Assembly (NCBI RefSeq): GCF_002953195.1
Contig: NZ_CP026377.1
Span: forward strand, 2,604,001-2,668,000
Length of the DNA stretch: 64,000 bases
Direction: 5' to 3'
DNA from: Mixta gaviniae
GTDB taxonomy: Bacteria; Pseudomonadota; Gammaproteobacteria; Enterobacterales; Enterobacteriaceae
Shown here: positions 39,596 through 49,170 of the stretch, piece after piece
How positions within the stretch are numbered: position 1 is the first letter of the stretch
Layout of the letters: every line of letters starts with the position of its first letter
Notes under the pieces: generated by a model
The model's database searches: none
What the model saw: the letters and a program-made list of their open reading frames with translations, nothing else
What the model was told of the DNA's origin: nothing
Program-made: the position numbers and the translations under genes

Positions 39596-40690
39596 ATGGC
39601 ACATTTCACTATTGAGAAGAGAGCTACTGCAGCAGGCGTGACCAGATACCGCTGTGCTGTGGTTGTTAAGTCTGGTTCTGCAATTGCTCATCGCGAGCGC
39701 AAAACGTTTGCAAAGCTCGCGCTTGCAAAAGCATGGGGCAAGGCGCGCGTTGCTGAGCTTGAAGCGAATGGCATACCCAATATGGCAGAGCCTCAATCAG
39801 CTCTGACATTTGGTGAATTGATGGACCTGTATGTAAACAGTCCTCATATCTCATACAGCCGATCGAAAGCCGAATCGCTATCCCTGATACGTAAATGTGA
39901 AATTGCGACGATACCACTGGCGCAGCTAGCACAAGGCGCCTACCTTGAACATTGCAAGGTGCGTTCAGCGCGAGGCGCAGGTCCTGCCACTCTTTGGTGT
40001 GATATATCTTTCATTGGTGCGATCCTTGAAGCAGCAAAACCGATGTTCAATATCGATGTAGATATTGAAAGTTATCGTAATGCACGCTATCACATGACAA
40101 AAATTCGCATGATAGCTCCCTCTGGCAAGCGTAGCCGTCGGCCAACCAAAACCGAAACTGAGCGCCTACTCAATGCCCTCAAAAAGCGTGAGGAAACGGC
40201 ATACTCAAAAGCACCTTTCTCTGAAATTTTTCTGTTCTCTATTCTGTCATGTATGCGTATAGGCGAAGTTACGCGCATTCGCTGGGATGATATCGACGAA
40301 ACGCAAAAGGCCGTTCTTGTACGCGACAGAAAGGATCCGCGAAAAAAGGAAGGCAATCATATGTATGTGCCCCTGCTGGGTGAAGCATGGGACATTGTGC
40401 AACGTCAGCCGCACACAAATGAGTTGATATTCCCGTTCCGGGCAAAATCTATCACTCAGGTTTTCAACCAAGAGCGCAAAAAGCTAGGAATCGATGATTT
40501 GCGCTATCACGATTTGCGCCGCGAAGGTGTGAGTCGGCTGTTTGAAGCTGGATTTACTATTGAGGAAGTGGCGCAGGTCAGCGGGCATAGGTCACTAAAC
40601 ACTTTGTGGCAGGTATATACTGAGCTGTTTCCGAAATCTCTCCATGATCGCTATAACGAGTTGTTGGAGAGTAAAAAATCATTTAACTAA
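39596..40690 (+). CDS. int: Phage-type tyrosine recombinase (integrase)
   Basis: 364 residues from the ATG at 39596, which follows AAGG. The C-terminal catalytic domain shows the Arg in LSCMRIGEVTRIRWDD, a beta-hairpin Lys (VRDRKDPRKKEG), the HxxR box in YHDLRREGVSRLF, His in VSGHRSLNTLWQVY and the Tyr nucleophile in that VYTELFP stretch. Its place 157 bases inside the left repeat, reading inward, is the usual int-next-to-att layout. It should insert and excise the island. No adjacent excisionase gene was found; a PrtN-like fragment lies at the far end. Confidence 0.9.
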   Translation: MAHFTIEKRATAAGVTRYRCAVVVKSGSAIAHRERKTFAKLALAKAWGKARVAELEANGIPNMAEPQSALTFGELMDLYVNSPHISYSRSKAESLSLIRKCEIATIPLAQLAQGAYLEHCKVRSARGAGPATLWCDISFIGAILEAAKPMFNIDVDIESYRNARYHMTKIRMIAPSGKRSRRPTKTETERLLNALKKREETAYSKAPFSEIFLFSILSCMRIGEVTRIRWDDIDETQKAVLVRDRKDPRKKEGNHMYVPLLGEAWDIVQRQPHTNELIFPFRAKSITQVFNQERKKLGIDDLRYHDLRREGVSRLFEAGFTIEEVAQVSGHRSLNTLWQVYTELFPKSLHDRYNELLESKKSFN

Positions 40691-41114
40691 CAGTAAAAAG
40701 GCTTAACTTTATCGATCACTAGCAGGAATGTGAAGCAACCAAAATCGAAGGGGTGTCTTGGCGAAGTGATGGGGTACAGTCTTTTTTACCTGCTGTTTGA
40801 GCGAAAAGCGGATATTGTTATTAGCAATAACTGACAAGAAAACGTCCAGATCACCAATCACTTTAGCCGATTCTGTTGCATAGCCTTTGTTATTCTGTTC
40901 TGGATCTAGCTACCAAAAGCGAGGCACGGAAATACCCTATGAACTACAAATATCTATCCATTATTAATTCAATGATCATTAATAGATATTCTTTAATGTA
41001 AACAGAAGCATATTGGATTGAACGTTGATTTTTTTAGAATTTGTGTCTAAAAAGGCGCTCATGGAGCGCCAAAACATACTGCACAGTAACTAGATGCGCA
41101 CTTTTATTGGAAAC
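40691..41114. other. AT-rich spacer with operon terminator
   Basis: No credible gene. At 41049-41070 GGCGCTC-ATG-GAGCGCC, with a T-run on the minus strand, forms the terminator of the iolE-like gene and so of the whole sugar operon. Confidence 0.6.
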
Positions 41115-42011
41115 TCAGATTCCAACCTCTTTTTTTACCCATGCCCGCGCATTTTTGACAGTCTCTAATGGCGGCGCTTTCTTTGGATCCTGTTCTGCCT
41201 CAATAATAATCCAGCCTTCGTAGGATGAGCTTTTAAGAAAGTTAATAACGGGATCATAATTAACGATACCGTCTCCGGGAATAGTAAATAAACCGGCTCT
41301 TACGGCTTCATTAAAGCTCAGGTCATTATTAATGACATCATCCAGCACATGGCCACGTATATCTTTCATATGGATATGTGCTACGCGATTACCGTGATTT
41401 CCCAGAACCCAACTGATATCTATGCCTGCAGCAGTCGCATGACCACAGTCCAGTACGATACCAACTAAGTCATCAGTTGCCTCCAGAAATGCCTTTAACT
41501 CATCGCTAGTTTCAACCACCATCATTAGATGATGGTGGTAAGCGAGTCGTAAGCCATAAATTTTCAGTAATGAGACGGCCAGATTATTCACCTTCTGTGC
41601 ATACTGCTGAAGGCTGATATTTTTTAGGGCAGGAGAACGTGATAAGGGTTCATCCAGAGGCGTACTTCCCGGCATCGCACCACACTCTCCATAAACCATT
41701 ACTTTCGCGCCAAGAGATTTAAGAAGTAATGCATGCTCGTGAACAGCCTCAAGCTCTTCATCAAGAGTACGCTCGGCAAGAAATCCATTAAACCAACCTG
41801 ATGCCAGTTTAAGTTTCGCTTTAGTTAGAACTGGCTGGAGTTCATCGACTATTCTGGGAAATTTACGGCCCAGTTCAACGCCTTCATAGCCAGCCGCTGC
41901 AGCCTCTTCCAGACAGGTTTCAAGCGGAATGTCGCCGCCAAGATCCTCCAGTACATCGTTAGTCCAGGATAGCGGACTAACCCCAACCCGAATACGCTTT
42001 GATATGCTCAT
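41115..42011 (-). CDS. IolE-like inosose dehydratase / TIM-barrel sugar enzyme
   Basis: 298 residues from ATG 42011 (AAGGA upstream). It begins KRIRVGVSPLSWTNDVLEDLGG, the start typical of IolE (2-keto-myo-inositol dehydratase), with an AP-endonuclease-2-like TIM barrel. Metal-ligand text includes GYEGVELGR, LAYHHHLMMVVET, LDCGHATAAG, AHIHMKDIRG and IIIEAEQDP. In the inositol pathway it would dehydrate the ketone made by an IolG-type dehydrogenase. It is the last gene of the operon and is separated from the one before by a hairpin that may lower its expression. Confidence 0.82.
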   Translation of the reverse strand: MSISKRIRVGVSPLSWTNDVLEDLGGDIPLETCLEEAAAAGYEGVELGRKFPRIVDELQPVLTKAKLKLASGWFNGFLAERTLDEELEAVHEHALLLKSLGAKVMVYGECGAMPGSTPLDEPLSRSPALKNISLQQYAQKVNNLAVSLLKIYGLRLAYHHHLMMVVETSDELKAFLEATDDLVGIVLDCGHATAAGIDISWVLGNHGNRVAHIHMKDIRGHVLDDVINNDLSFNEAVRAGLFTIPGDGIVNYDPVINFLKSSSYEGWIIIEAEQDPKKAPPLETVKNARAWVKKEVGI

Positions 42012-42030
42012 GATACAATCCTTCAAATTC

Positions 42031-42067
42031 AAAAAAGCACCGTTTCCGTTACCTGAAGGCGGTGCTT
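42031..42067 (-). terminator. Intra-operon hairpin before the iolE-like gene
   Basis: On the minus strand AGCACCG pairs with CGGTGCT around a 17-base loop and runs into six Ts. It lies between two genes of the operon and may cause partial termination. Confidence 0.6.
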
Positions 42068-42102
42068 AACAGGTATTCAAAGACTCTATGGAACGTTAGG
42101 CA

Positions 42103-42882
42103 TTACAGCGTAAACGCTTCGCGGAAGGCGTCCAGCGCCACGACCGAATCATCTGAGGCCCACCCTTCCAGCGCTACTACTCCGTGATAATTAATATCCT
42201 GCAACGCACGCGCAACGGTCTTATAATTGATTTCACCTGTGCCCGGCTCCTTGCGGCCCGGCACGTCAGCAACCTGAATTTCACCAATGTGTTTATTGCT
42301 TTTCTGAATTAGCTCAACCAGGTTCCCTTCTCCAATCTGTGCATGATAGATATCCAGATTCATTTTCAGGAAAGGGCTGTTTACTGCGGAAACCAGCGCC
42401 AGGGTATCTTCTGCTTTAGCGAAAGGAGTGCCCGGATGGTCAACGGCCGTATTCAGGTTTTCCAGAGTGAATACCTTTCCAGCTTTTTCTCCCAGTGCAG
42501 CGAGGGCATCCAGCGTCTTTTTAGCCTTAAGCCACATTACCCCCGTCACAACCTCAACAGGTTTTACTGGCAGCCCCACATTATTCAGACCGGTTCCATG
42601 CAGATTCAGTGACGGGCAGCCAAGACGGCGAGCTACTTCAATAGACTCGCTGGCACTGGAAAGCAGTTGAGTAATCTCTGCGTCATCAGTCAAATTTCCC
42701 GATATATAGCCAGTCATTGACGTAAAACGCGCTCCGGTTTTCACGAGTGCATCGATATCTTTTTGGGTCCAGTCCCAGATTTCAACGCCGAATCCCATTG
42801 CATGAATGCGCTCTACGCGTTCAATGAAAGGCAGGTCGAGAAACACCATCTCAGCACAGACGGATAATGAATAATTAGACAT
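42103..42882 (-). CDS. Hydroxypyruvate isomerase / IolI-like sugar isomerase
   Basis: 259 residues of the AP-endonuclease-2-like TIM-barrel superfamily. Seen are LSVCAEMVFLDLPFIERVE (the Hyi-type opening), GVEIWDW, LNLHGTG, VFTLENLNT, MNLDIYHAQIGEGN, IGEIQVADVPGRKEPGTGEIN and GVVALEGWA, with the Glu, Asp, His and Glu metal ligands. The family interconverts hydroxypyruvate/tartronate semialdehyde or acts on inosoles. In this operon a keto-inositol or related isomerase is likely, but the substrate is unproven. It starts after AAGGATTACGC and nine bases past the iolG-like gene. Confidence 0.8.
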   Translation of the reverse strand: MSNYSLSVCAEMVFLDLPFIERVERIHAMGFGVEIWDWTQKDIDALVKTGARFTSMTGYISGNLTDDAEITQLLSSASESIEVARRLGCPSLNLHGTGLNNVGLPVKPVEVVTGVMWLKAKKTLDALAALGEKAGKVFTLENLNTAVDHPGTPFAKAEDTLALVSAVNSPFLKMNLDIYHAQIGEGNLVELIQKSNKHIGEIQVADVPGRKEPGTGEINYKTVARALQDINYHGVVALEGWASDDSVVALDAFREAFTL

Positions 42883-42891
42883 GCGTAATCC

Positions 42892-43899
42892 TTAAAGTTT
42901 GATCGGCTGAGACTGTTGAACAGATGCAATGCAAGCCAGTGCAATTTCCAGCGCGTTGCGGGCATCTTCGCCCGTTGCTTTAGGTGTTTCACCGGTTGCA
43001 ACACAACGCACGAAATCGGTCAGCTCTGCCACATAGGCATCGCGCAGCAGATCGGTATCGCGGCGTGCCGTATCGACAGAGATGCCATCAGCGGTATAAC
43101 GCACACAGTTGTTCACATTAATGTTGCCGGCCTGCAGCATACCTTTGCTGCCGAACACCTCACCGCGCACGTCATAGCCATATACAGCTTGGAAGTTAGC
43201 TTCAGCTGTTGCGATAGCGCCGTTATCAAAACGGATATTCACTACTGCCGTATCAAGCAGACCACGGTCTTTGAAGTCAGGGCGTACAAGTGCATCAGCT
43301 ATCGCATAAACCTGAATTGGTTTTGCGCCTGGGTTAAGGTGCAACAGGATGTCAAAGTCATGGATGAGGGTTTCCAGGAAAATCGTCCAGTGTGGGATTG
43401 GAGTAGGATCGCCCAGGCCGGGATCACGTGTGGTTGAACGCAGTAGCTGAGGCACGCCAATGTTGCCTGCCTTTATCTCTTCATAAGCTGCAGCAAAACC
43501 GCTCACGAATCGACGATTAAAGCCAACCTGTAGCGCGACGCCTGCTTCTTTGGCAGCATTAATTGCCTTGTCAGCTTCTTCCAGTGTCACGGCCATTGGC
43601 TTTTCACAGAACACGCCTTTACCGGCTTTAGCTGCTGCTACAACCAATTCACCATGAGTACGTGCAGGAGATGCGATGACAACTGCGTCGATTTCAGTAT
43701 CGTTCAGCATGGCCTGAGGATCGGTATAAGAATTTTGTGCGCCCAATTTAGCGGCCAGCTTTTCGGCAGCGCCTGGAACCGGATCGGCTATCGCAACTAG
43801 CGTTGCACCCGGAATGCGCTGAGCCACTGTCTCACCGTGGAAACTGCCCATACGACCTGCGCCAATCAAACCCACGCGCACAATGTTTTTAACAGACAT
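42892..43899 (-). CDS. Inositol 2-dehydrogenase-like oxidoreductase (Gfo/Idh/MocA, IolG type)
   Basis: 335 residues. The N-terminal Rossmann fold has VRVGLIGAGRMGSFHGETV, followed by the EKP motif (GKGVFCEKPMAVTLEEA) and catalytic-domain text QVGFNRRFVSGF and ETLIHDFDILLHLNPG (the HDFD box with the catalytic His). These are the hallmarks of myo/scyllo-inositol dehydrogenases using NAD. It would oxidise the imported polyol to a ketone, the substrate for the downstream enzymes. The Shine-Dalgarno is AAGGAGATTTTC. It stands 33 bases after the transporter gene. Confidence 0.87.
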   Translation of the reverse strand: MSVKNIVRVGLIGAGRMGSFHGETVAQRIPGATLVAIADPVPGAAEKLAAKLGAQNSYTDPQAMLNDTEIDAVVIASPARTHGELVVAAAKAGKGVFCEKPMAVTLEEADKAINAAKEAGVALQVGFNRRFVSGFAAAYEEIKAGNIGVPQLLRSTTRDPGLGDPTPIPHWTIFLETLIHDFDILLHLNPGAKPIQVYAIADALVRPDFKDRGLLDTAVVNIRFDNGAIATAEANFQAVYGYDVRGEVFGSKGMLQAGNINVNNCVRYTADGISVDTARRDTDLLRDAYVAELTDFVRCVATGETPKATGEDARNALEIALACIASVQQSQPIKL

Positions 43900-43932
43900 G
43901 AAAATCTCCTTAATATGTAGGGTATTTACGGC

Positions 43933-45384
43933 TTACTTTTGTGATACGGATTCTGGCGTGACGAGCGGTTGATGCTCGTGACCAAAACGACGGGATTTAG
44001 AAAGCATTAATGGCTCTATATGTTCCAGAGACACACCTTTAGTTTCCGGTAGGAAACGGCCAACGAACCAGAAAGCGATGACACTGAACCCACCGCACAG
44101 CAGCAGTGGGAAAGCGCCATGGAAGTGTTCCATTAATGCCGGGTTGCGGTTCATCATCGGGAAGCTCTGTGTGACAATGAAGTTGGATACCCACAGGGAA
44201 CAGAAGGCATAGCCCATTGCGACAGCACGCATACGGTTAGGAAAAATTTCGGAAATCAGCAACCAGGCGCCGAGGCTCCATGACAGGCCGAATACAAAGA
44301 TGAAGCCCACCAACCCAACGACCGGCAGGTAGCCTTTGGCTTCGTTCATGAATGCCCAAGAAGTGAAGAAAAGGAAAGCAGCGCAGCCTAAAGCACCCCA
44401 GCGTAGTAATGGAATGCGGCCTACACGGTCAAATGCAACTAGCGCAATACTTACGCCAGCCAGCAGGGCCAGACCAAGGAAGATACTCTGGAACAGGGAA
44501 TCCTGAGTATTGCCGGTCACGTTATGCAGCAGTGACGGTGCGAAGTACATCAGAATGTTGATGCCGGAAACCTGCTGTAGTACCGCAATGGCACAACCAA
44601 TCCAGAGGATATAAGAGGCTTTTTTGTCTTTCAGGATGCCACGCTGCGATGCTCCACCGGTTGAGGCAGAATCAGTAGTGATAGAACGATGAATTTCGGC
44701 ATACAAGCGTTCAGCGTGCGCTGCGTTAGAAAGAGAAGTCAGTACCATCAGAGATTTATCTTTCTTATTGTGCATTGCATACCAGCGCGGAGATTCTGGC
44801 ATGAAGAAGGCCATCGCCAGGAAGAGCGCGCAGGGGACCAGCGCCGAGGCCAGCATCCAGCGCCAGCCCATAGATACGATCCATTCGTGACCCGCGCCTT
44901 TAGCAATCAGATAGTTCACCACGTAAACCACTAACTGGCCGCTCACCATCAGCATCTGCTGCATTCCCAGCATACGTCCGCGCAGGTCTTTAGGTGAAAC
45001 TTCAGCGATATATAAAGGAGTCACGGCGGACGCCATTCCCACAGCCAAGCCACCAATCATGCGATAGATAACGAACCAGGTCAGGTCATTAGCCAGTGCA
45101 GAGCCAATCGCAGATATAGTGAAGAGAATCGCAGTGATAATCAGGGTAGTCTTACGGCCAAAGCGATCCGTAAAGCGCCCGACAGCCCACGCACCAACAA
45201 CACATCCCAGAATTACATTAGAAACAGCCCAGCCGCTTTCTGCAGGTGAAAGTGATAAGTGTTCTGTCAGCGGATCAATGACGCCTGAAATGACAGATGC
45301 GTCATAGCCAAGAATGATCCCACTAACCGATGCGATGGCACAGATAAACACAAGATAGGGCACATTATGTTTTCGTGTAGACAT
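43933..45384 (-). CDS. MFS sugar/polyol:proton symporter, IolT/GalP type
   Basis: 483 residues, 12 hydrophobic segments. Sugar-porter signatures are seen: GRFTDRFGRKTTLI, RMIGGLAVGMASAVTPLYIAE (the PLYIAE box), PESPRWYAMHNKKD, LQQVSGINILMYFAP and the end RFLPETKGVSLEHIEPLM. With the downstream enzymes, myo- or scyllo-inositol is the probable substrate, but the family also carries galactose and xylose. It is the first gene of the operon and is read from a sigma-54 promoter. Confidence 0.88.
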   Translation of the reverse strand: MSTRKHNVPYLVFICAIASVSGIILGYDASVISGVIDPLTEHLSLSPAESGWAVSNVILGCVVGAWAVGRFTDRFGRKTTLIITAILFTISAIGSALANDLTWFVIYRMIGGLAVGMASAVTPLYIAEVSPKDLRGRMLGMQQMLMVSGQLVVYVVNYLIAKGAGHEWIVSMGWRWMLASALVPCALFLAMAFFMPESPRWYAMHNKKDKSLMVLTSLSNAAHAERLYAEIHRSITTDSASTGGASQRGILKDKKASYILWIGCAIAVLQQVSGINILMYFAPSLLHNVTGNTQDSLFQSIFLGLALLAGVSIALVAFDRVGRIPLLRWGALGCAAFLFFTSWAFMNEAKGYLPVVGLVGFIFVFGLSWSLGAWLLISEIFPNRMRAVAMGYAFCSLWVSNFIVTQSFPMMNRNPALMEHFHGAFPLLLCGGFSVIAFWFVGRFLPETKGVSLEHIEPLMLSKSRRFGHEHQPLVTPESVSQK

Positions 45385-45447
45385 TTCGATATTTCTCCAC
45401 GTTGATTTTTGAAATTTTTATTTTTGTAGGTAAGACATCTATAGTTA

Positions 45448-45462
45448 GCAACCAGCGTGCCA
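45448..45462 (-). promoter_or_regulatory. Sigma-54 (-24/-12) promoter of the sugar operon
   Basis: On the minus strand TGGCACG-N4-TTGC is a perfect match to the RpoN consensus, about 65 bases before the transporter start. A cognate enhancer-binding protein gene lies right beside it. Confidence 0.92.
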
Positions 45463-45524
45463 GATCACACATCTTTGTTTTTAAAGGAAATAAAAAAGGA
45501 CAATGATCACAAAATGTTTATAAA

Positions 45525-45551
45525 AAAGACATGTATCGGCAACATGTCTTT
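45525..45551. promoter_or_regulatory. Inverted repeat, probable activator binding site
   Basis: AAAGACATGT and its exact complement ACATGTCTTT are separated by seven bases. The site lies about 65-90 bases upstream of the sigma-54 promoter, a usual position for an enhancer-binding-protein site, and inside the regulator's own leader. That could also give autoregulation. Confidence 0.75.
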
Positions 45552-45587
45552 AGAATGAACATATCCATAGCTACAAGGTTGAAATGT

Positions 45588-47582
45588 ATGAACCATACTC
45601 AAACGAAGATTTGGGACGAGGAGTGGGAGCTGATCGCCAGGCTTAACCATGAACAACTGTTTGCCGAATACATTGACGAATTGGGGATAGCCTGGAACGC
45701 TTTTGAACGAGGAGAAACTCCGAAAGGTTTACGCTCTGCTATCCACGCGTCATGGTTACGTAGCCACTCAGCAGGCATTGACGCATATCGCTTTGAATAT
45801 CAGTTTTGCGATGAGAGCGAGCTGCGCAGGATACTGGTGCGTAACTCGCTGTTGATTTCAATCGCACGTGACATCATGCGTAACCTGCTCGCCTATAATC
45901 CCGATGGTCATATCAATCTGACTGATGCCAATGGCGTAACGCTATATTTTTGTGGACAGGATCTTACGCCAGTAGGCAGCATTCTCAGCGAGGCTGTTTC
46001 AGGTACAAATTGCACCGGTCGCTGCCTGAAAGAGAACAGGCTTGTTTATATGCTAAGTGCGGAAAACTATAAGGAGGCATTGCGTATTCGTGGTAAGCAC
46101 TGTGCTGCAGCGCCTGTCAGGGATGAAAATGGCGTCATACTTGGCGTTCTAACATTGACTGCTAATCCTGGTTATTTCCATTACCATACACTCGGTACGG
46201 TTCAGGCAGCCGCCGAGGCAATTTCACAGCAATTGATGCTGCGTCATCTGGTTAATGAGCAGGAATCGGTCATGGAATCGCTGAATGAAGGCGTGCTTGT
46301 TGTCAGTGAGCAAGGCACCATCCGTCAGCTGAACCGCTATGCCTGCCAGGTACTGGGCATACAGGAAGATGTCCGCTTCCGTGATGCTGATGAAGTTTTA
46401 CTACCTGAAAGTTGCTCATTAAAAACACTGCCTGTCTGCAAAGATCGCAATATTACGCTCTGCCCGAATCCTGAAACGCGTATCTCATGTGTGATTTCCG
46501 TAGTCATTACCCCCATAGGCAGCCGCGTAATTTCTATGCGCGATAATCGGCGTGTGCGTGATATAACTCGTCGCGTTATTGGCAGTACTGCCAGCTACAA
46601 TTTTGACATGATTTTAGGGCAGTCACGTATCATGCAGGATACGCGTAACAAAGCACGTTACGCCGGACGTAGCGATAGTACCGTGCTGCTTACGGGTGAG
46701 AGCGGCACCGGTAAGGAGTTATTCGCTCAGTCTATTCATAACAGCAGTAATCGTAATACCGGCCCATTCCTAGCGGTTAACTGTGGCGCGATTCCGCGCG
46801 ATTTAGTGCAAAGTGAACTTTTTGGCTATGAGGATGGTGCATTCACAGGCTCCAGACGGGGTGGTGCAGCGGGAAAATTTGAACTGGCAGATGGAGGAAC
46901 GCTGTTCCTGGATGAAATCGGCGATATGCCGCTTGATGCGCAAGCAAGTCTGCTACGTGTATTACAAGAAGGTGAAGTCATTCGCATCGGTGGTAAGCGT
47001 CCCCTGAAAGTAAATGTGCGTATTGTTGCGGCAACGAATCGGGATCTGAAAAAAGATACTGAGAATGGTTCATTTCGTCGTGACCTGTATTTTCGCCTGA
47101 ACGTGATAAACTTGACTATTCCCCCATTGCGAGTCAGAAAAGAAGATATTAAAGAGCTGACTGAGTGGTTCTGCGAAAAAATCTGCTGCACGCTTAATCG
47201 CAAGCGCGCACGGTTTTCCGATCAGGCGCTGCAGTTGATGGAAAACTATGACTGGCCCGGGAATGTGCGTGAGCTGGAGAATATTGTTGAGCGAACTATC
47301 AACCTGACCGATACAGATGATATCAGGGACAATGATCTTCCTGAAGAACTGCGCCTGCCCGGCCTTACTGATTCATACGTACCGTATGGAAACACTAAAA
47401 ACTTCAGTCTGAAGGATGGTGAGAAAGCACTGATTGAACTTTGCCTGATAGAAAAGCAGGGCAATATGCGGCAAGTTGCTATCGCGCTCAAACTTTCACG
47501 CGGTGCGCTGTATAACAAGCTGAAGCGTTATGGAATTGATCCCCGAAATTATCGCAATCTCAGTCACAACGAGTTAAACTGA
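45588..47582 (+). CDS. Sigma-54-dependent activator, AcoR/DhaR type
   Basis: About 664 residues from ATG 45588 (earlier in-frame starts exist at 45531 and 45555). An N-terminal GAF-like sensor (about 60-225: [24 protein letters not shown]) and a PAS-like part (about 235-310) precede the AAA+ core, which has Walker [12 protein letters not shown], the sigma-54 contact loop GAFTGS and Walker [12 protein letters not shown] Fis-type helix-turn-helix ends it ([22 protein letters not shown]). There is no response-regulator receiver domain, so it should sense a small molecule, probably the imported polyol or its keto product. It is divergent from the sigma-54 operon it presumably activates. Confidence 0.92.
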   Translation: MNHTQTKIWDEEWELIARLNHEQLFAEYIDELGIAWNAFERGETPKGLRSAIHASWLRSHSAGIDAYRFEYQFCDESELRRILVRNSLLISIARDIMRNLLAYNPDGHINLTDANGVTLYFCGQDLTPVGSILSEAVSGTNCTGRCLKENRLVYMLSAENYKEALRIRGKHCAAAPVRDENGVILGVLTLTANPGYFHYHTLGTVQAAAEAISQQLMLRHLVNEQESVMESLNEGVLVVSEQGTIRQLNRYACQVLGIQEDVRFRDADEVLLPESCSLKTLPVCKDRNITLCPNPETRISCVISVVITPIGSRVISMRDNRRVRDITRRVIGSTASYNFDMILGQSRIMQDTRNKARYAGRSDSTVLLTGESGTGKELFAQSIHNSSNRNTGPFLAVNCGAIPRDLVQSELFGYEDGAFTGSRRGGAAGKFELADGGTLFLDEIGDMPLDAQASLLRVLQEGEVIRIGGKRPLKVNVRIVAATNRDLKKDTENGSFRRDLYFRLNVINLTIPPLRVRKEDIKELTEWFCEKICCTLNRKRARFSDQALQLMENYDWPGNVRELENIVERTINLTDTDDIRDNDLPEELRLPGLTDSYVPYGNTKNFSLKDGEKALIELCLIEKQGNMRQVAIALKLSRGALYNKLKRYGIDPRNYRNLSHNELN

Positions 47583-47784
47583 TTTCCCAAGATACAATCT
47601 AATAAATCGGATCGGAAATGCGGTTCATTAGGATCGGCATGAAAAATAACAACATTCTAAAATGATATTATTTTCAGGAAGACATAGCAACTTGCAGAAA
47701 AGGAAGTGGACAACGTACTAAATTTTCACAAATTGAAGAAATAAAAGAAAGAGGAAATACAATCCTCTTTCCTTTGTAAGTTAT

Positions 47785-48405
47785 TTACCGCTTGCTGAAT
47801 GCCAATCGGGCTGCGAATAATAAAAAGATAATGCCTGTTGTACGATCCATCCAGCGGATCACTTTTTCTTTTCTCAACAGAGAAGTTAGCGGCCGAGTTG
47901 CACCAATCAGCATCATTGACCAGATAAGGCCAATCGTCATATGAATACTTACCAGCCAAAATGTCCAGATAAGCGGCGAGTGCCCCTGAGGGATAAACTG
48001 GGGTAAAAAAGAAACGTAAAAAATACCCACTTTAGGATTCAGCGCATTGCCAAGCACCCCTTTCAAAAACCAGTTTGAAGCAGGCTTTTCAGAAGAATCG
48101 GCTACTGCAAATTTCTTCCTCGGGTGTACCAACATATTTATGCCTAGCCAGCTCAGATAAGCCGCACCGCAGTACTTCAGAATGTCATATGCAAGCTCAG
48201 AAACAGCTACAAGCGCTCCCAGTCCGAAAGCGACCGCTACGCCCCATATTAAACAGCCGACACTAATACCAAGTGCAGCACGGATGGCTTGCTTTCGTCC
48301 TTCTACTGTGGCAGTTCTTAATATCAGCGCTGTGTCCAGTCCCGGTGTTAAAGTCAACAGCACAGCTGCGAAACTGAACGTCAGAAGCGCGTCTATAACA
48401 GACAT
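47785..48405 (-). CDS. LysE/RhtB family exporter (second copy)
   Basis: 206 residues with about six hydrophobic segments, AVLLTLTPGLDTALILRTAT near the N-terminus and GNALNPKVGIFYVSFLPQFIP in the middle. It is a paralogue of 23110-23730, with clear but divergent similarity (perhaps 50%). Substrate unknown. Upstream, at 48525-48545, a site resembling the activator inverted repeat (AAAGACATGT, then an imperfect second half) suggests possible co-control with the sugar operon, but no sigma-54 promoter was found in front of it. Confidence 0.87.
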   Translation of the reverse strand: MSVIDALLTFSFAAVLLTLTPGLDTALILRTATVEGRKQAIRAALGISVGCLIWGVAVAFGLGALVAVSELAYDILKYCGAAYLSWLGINMLVHPRKKFAVADSSEKPASNWFLKGVLGNALNPKVGIFYVSFLPQFIPQGHSPLIWTFWLVSIHMTIGLIWSMMLIGATRPLTSLLRKEKVIRWMDRTTGIIFLLFAARLAFSKR

Positions 48406-48701
48406 AGTAATATCTCCAGGTCATTAATATTATTTACTTAAATTGGATTCTGGACCCCAGACCCTTACATTTTAAGAACGTAGTGTACAAAACGGATCTC
48501 TACAGGTCATAGTTTATTTTTTTAAAAGACATGTAGTTCTGTGTCTGCTATTGGCACAAAACAGTCTGTCAATGCTTGCAGTGACCTGTACAAAAAACAG
48601 TCTTGGCGTGTTTTCTAAGCAACTTACTTAAAGGCCACAACGCTTTGTTTGTCCAAAATTTTTCTGACCTTTTATTCGGCAACTTCTAATCTCTCGTCAG
48701 G

Positions 48702-48893
48702 TTAATTTTCTTTCTCCGGCATCTGCAGACGAATATCAATCCAGCTGGTAGGCGGCACATCGATTAATGGCCCTTTCGTCAGTACGATTTCACCATCATC
48801 GCTCAGCATATACTTGCGCTTATAGAGACGAACGGTAATGCCACCGCTTTCGGTCTCTTCCGCTTCGACTATTCCCATATCACCAGAGCCCAT
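48702..48893 (-). CDS. Small phage-like fragment
   Basis: A frame of 63 residues starting at MGSGDMGIVEAEETESGG and ending IDIRLQMPEKEN. The composition is protein-like (VRLYKRKYMLSDDGEIVLTKG), but no Shine-Dalgarno precedes the ATG, and the frame continues open upstream with text that does not look coding (it is antisense to the PrtN-like piece). It is probably the 3' end of a lost phage gene. No family assigned. Confidence 0.35.
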   Translation of the reverse strand: MGSGDMGIVEAEETESGGITVRLYKRKYMLSDDGEIVLTKGPLIDVPPTSWIDIRLQMPEKEN

Positions 48894-48947
48894 TGGGTCA
48901 CGTGGTGGCGACAGCTGCTTGAGACAGCTACCATCCCTCTCACTCAG

Positions 48948-49154
48948 ATGTGCGAAAAATATTTTGGTATGAAGCCAGCTACAGCTGAAAAAAAGGCTTG
49001 GCTGAACCAATTGCCAGTCCCAACGTTCCGAGCTGGTGAGAGCCAAAAAGCACCACGCATGATCCATATTGCAGACTTGGCCGAATATATCGACAAGCAG
49101 CGAAAGGAAAGTAAAGAACAGTTTGAGCTGCTTAAAATGGCAGCGGGTAAGTGA
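48948..49154 (+). pseudogene. PrtN-like (pyocin activator family) fragment
   Basis: The frame reads FGMKPATAEKKAWLNQLPVP, then a GESQKAPRMIHIADLAEYID box, which is the PrtN family core. Family-like residues (LLETATIPLTQ) continue upstream of the first ATG to about 48915, but no start codon is left there, so the extreme N-terminus has been lost. PrtN-type proteins are found in phages and elements as regulators or excisionase-like factors. Its place at the end opposite to the integrase suggests a relic from the element's own recombination region or from an older insertion. A terminator follows at 49171. Confidence 0.5.
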
Positions 49155-49170
49155 AAATTTATCGAATCAT

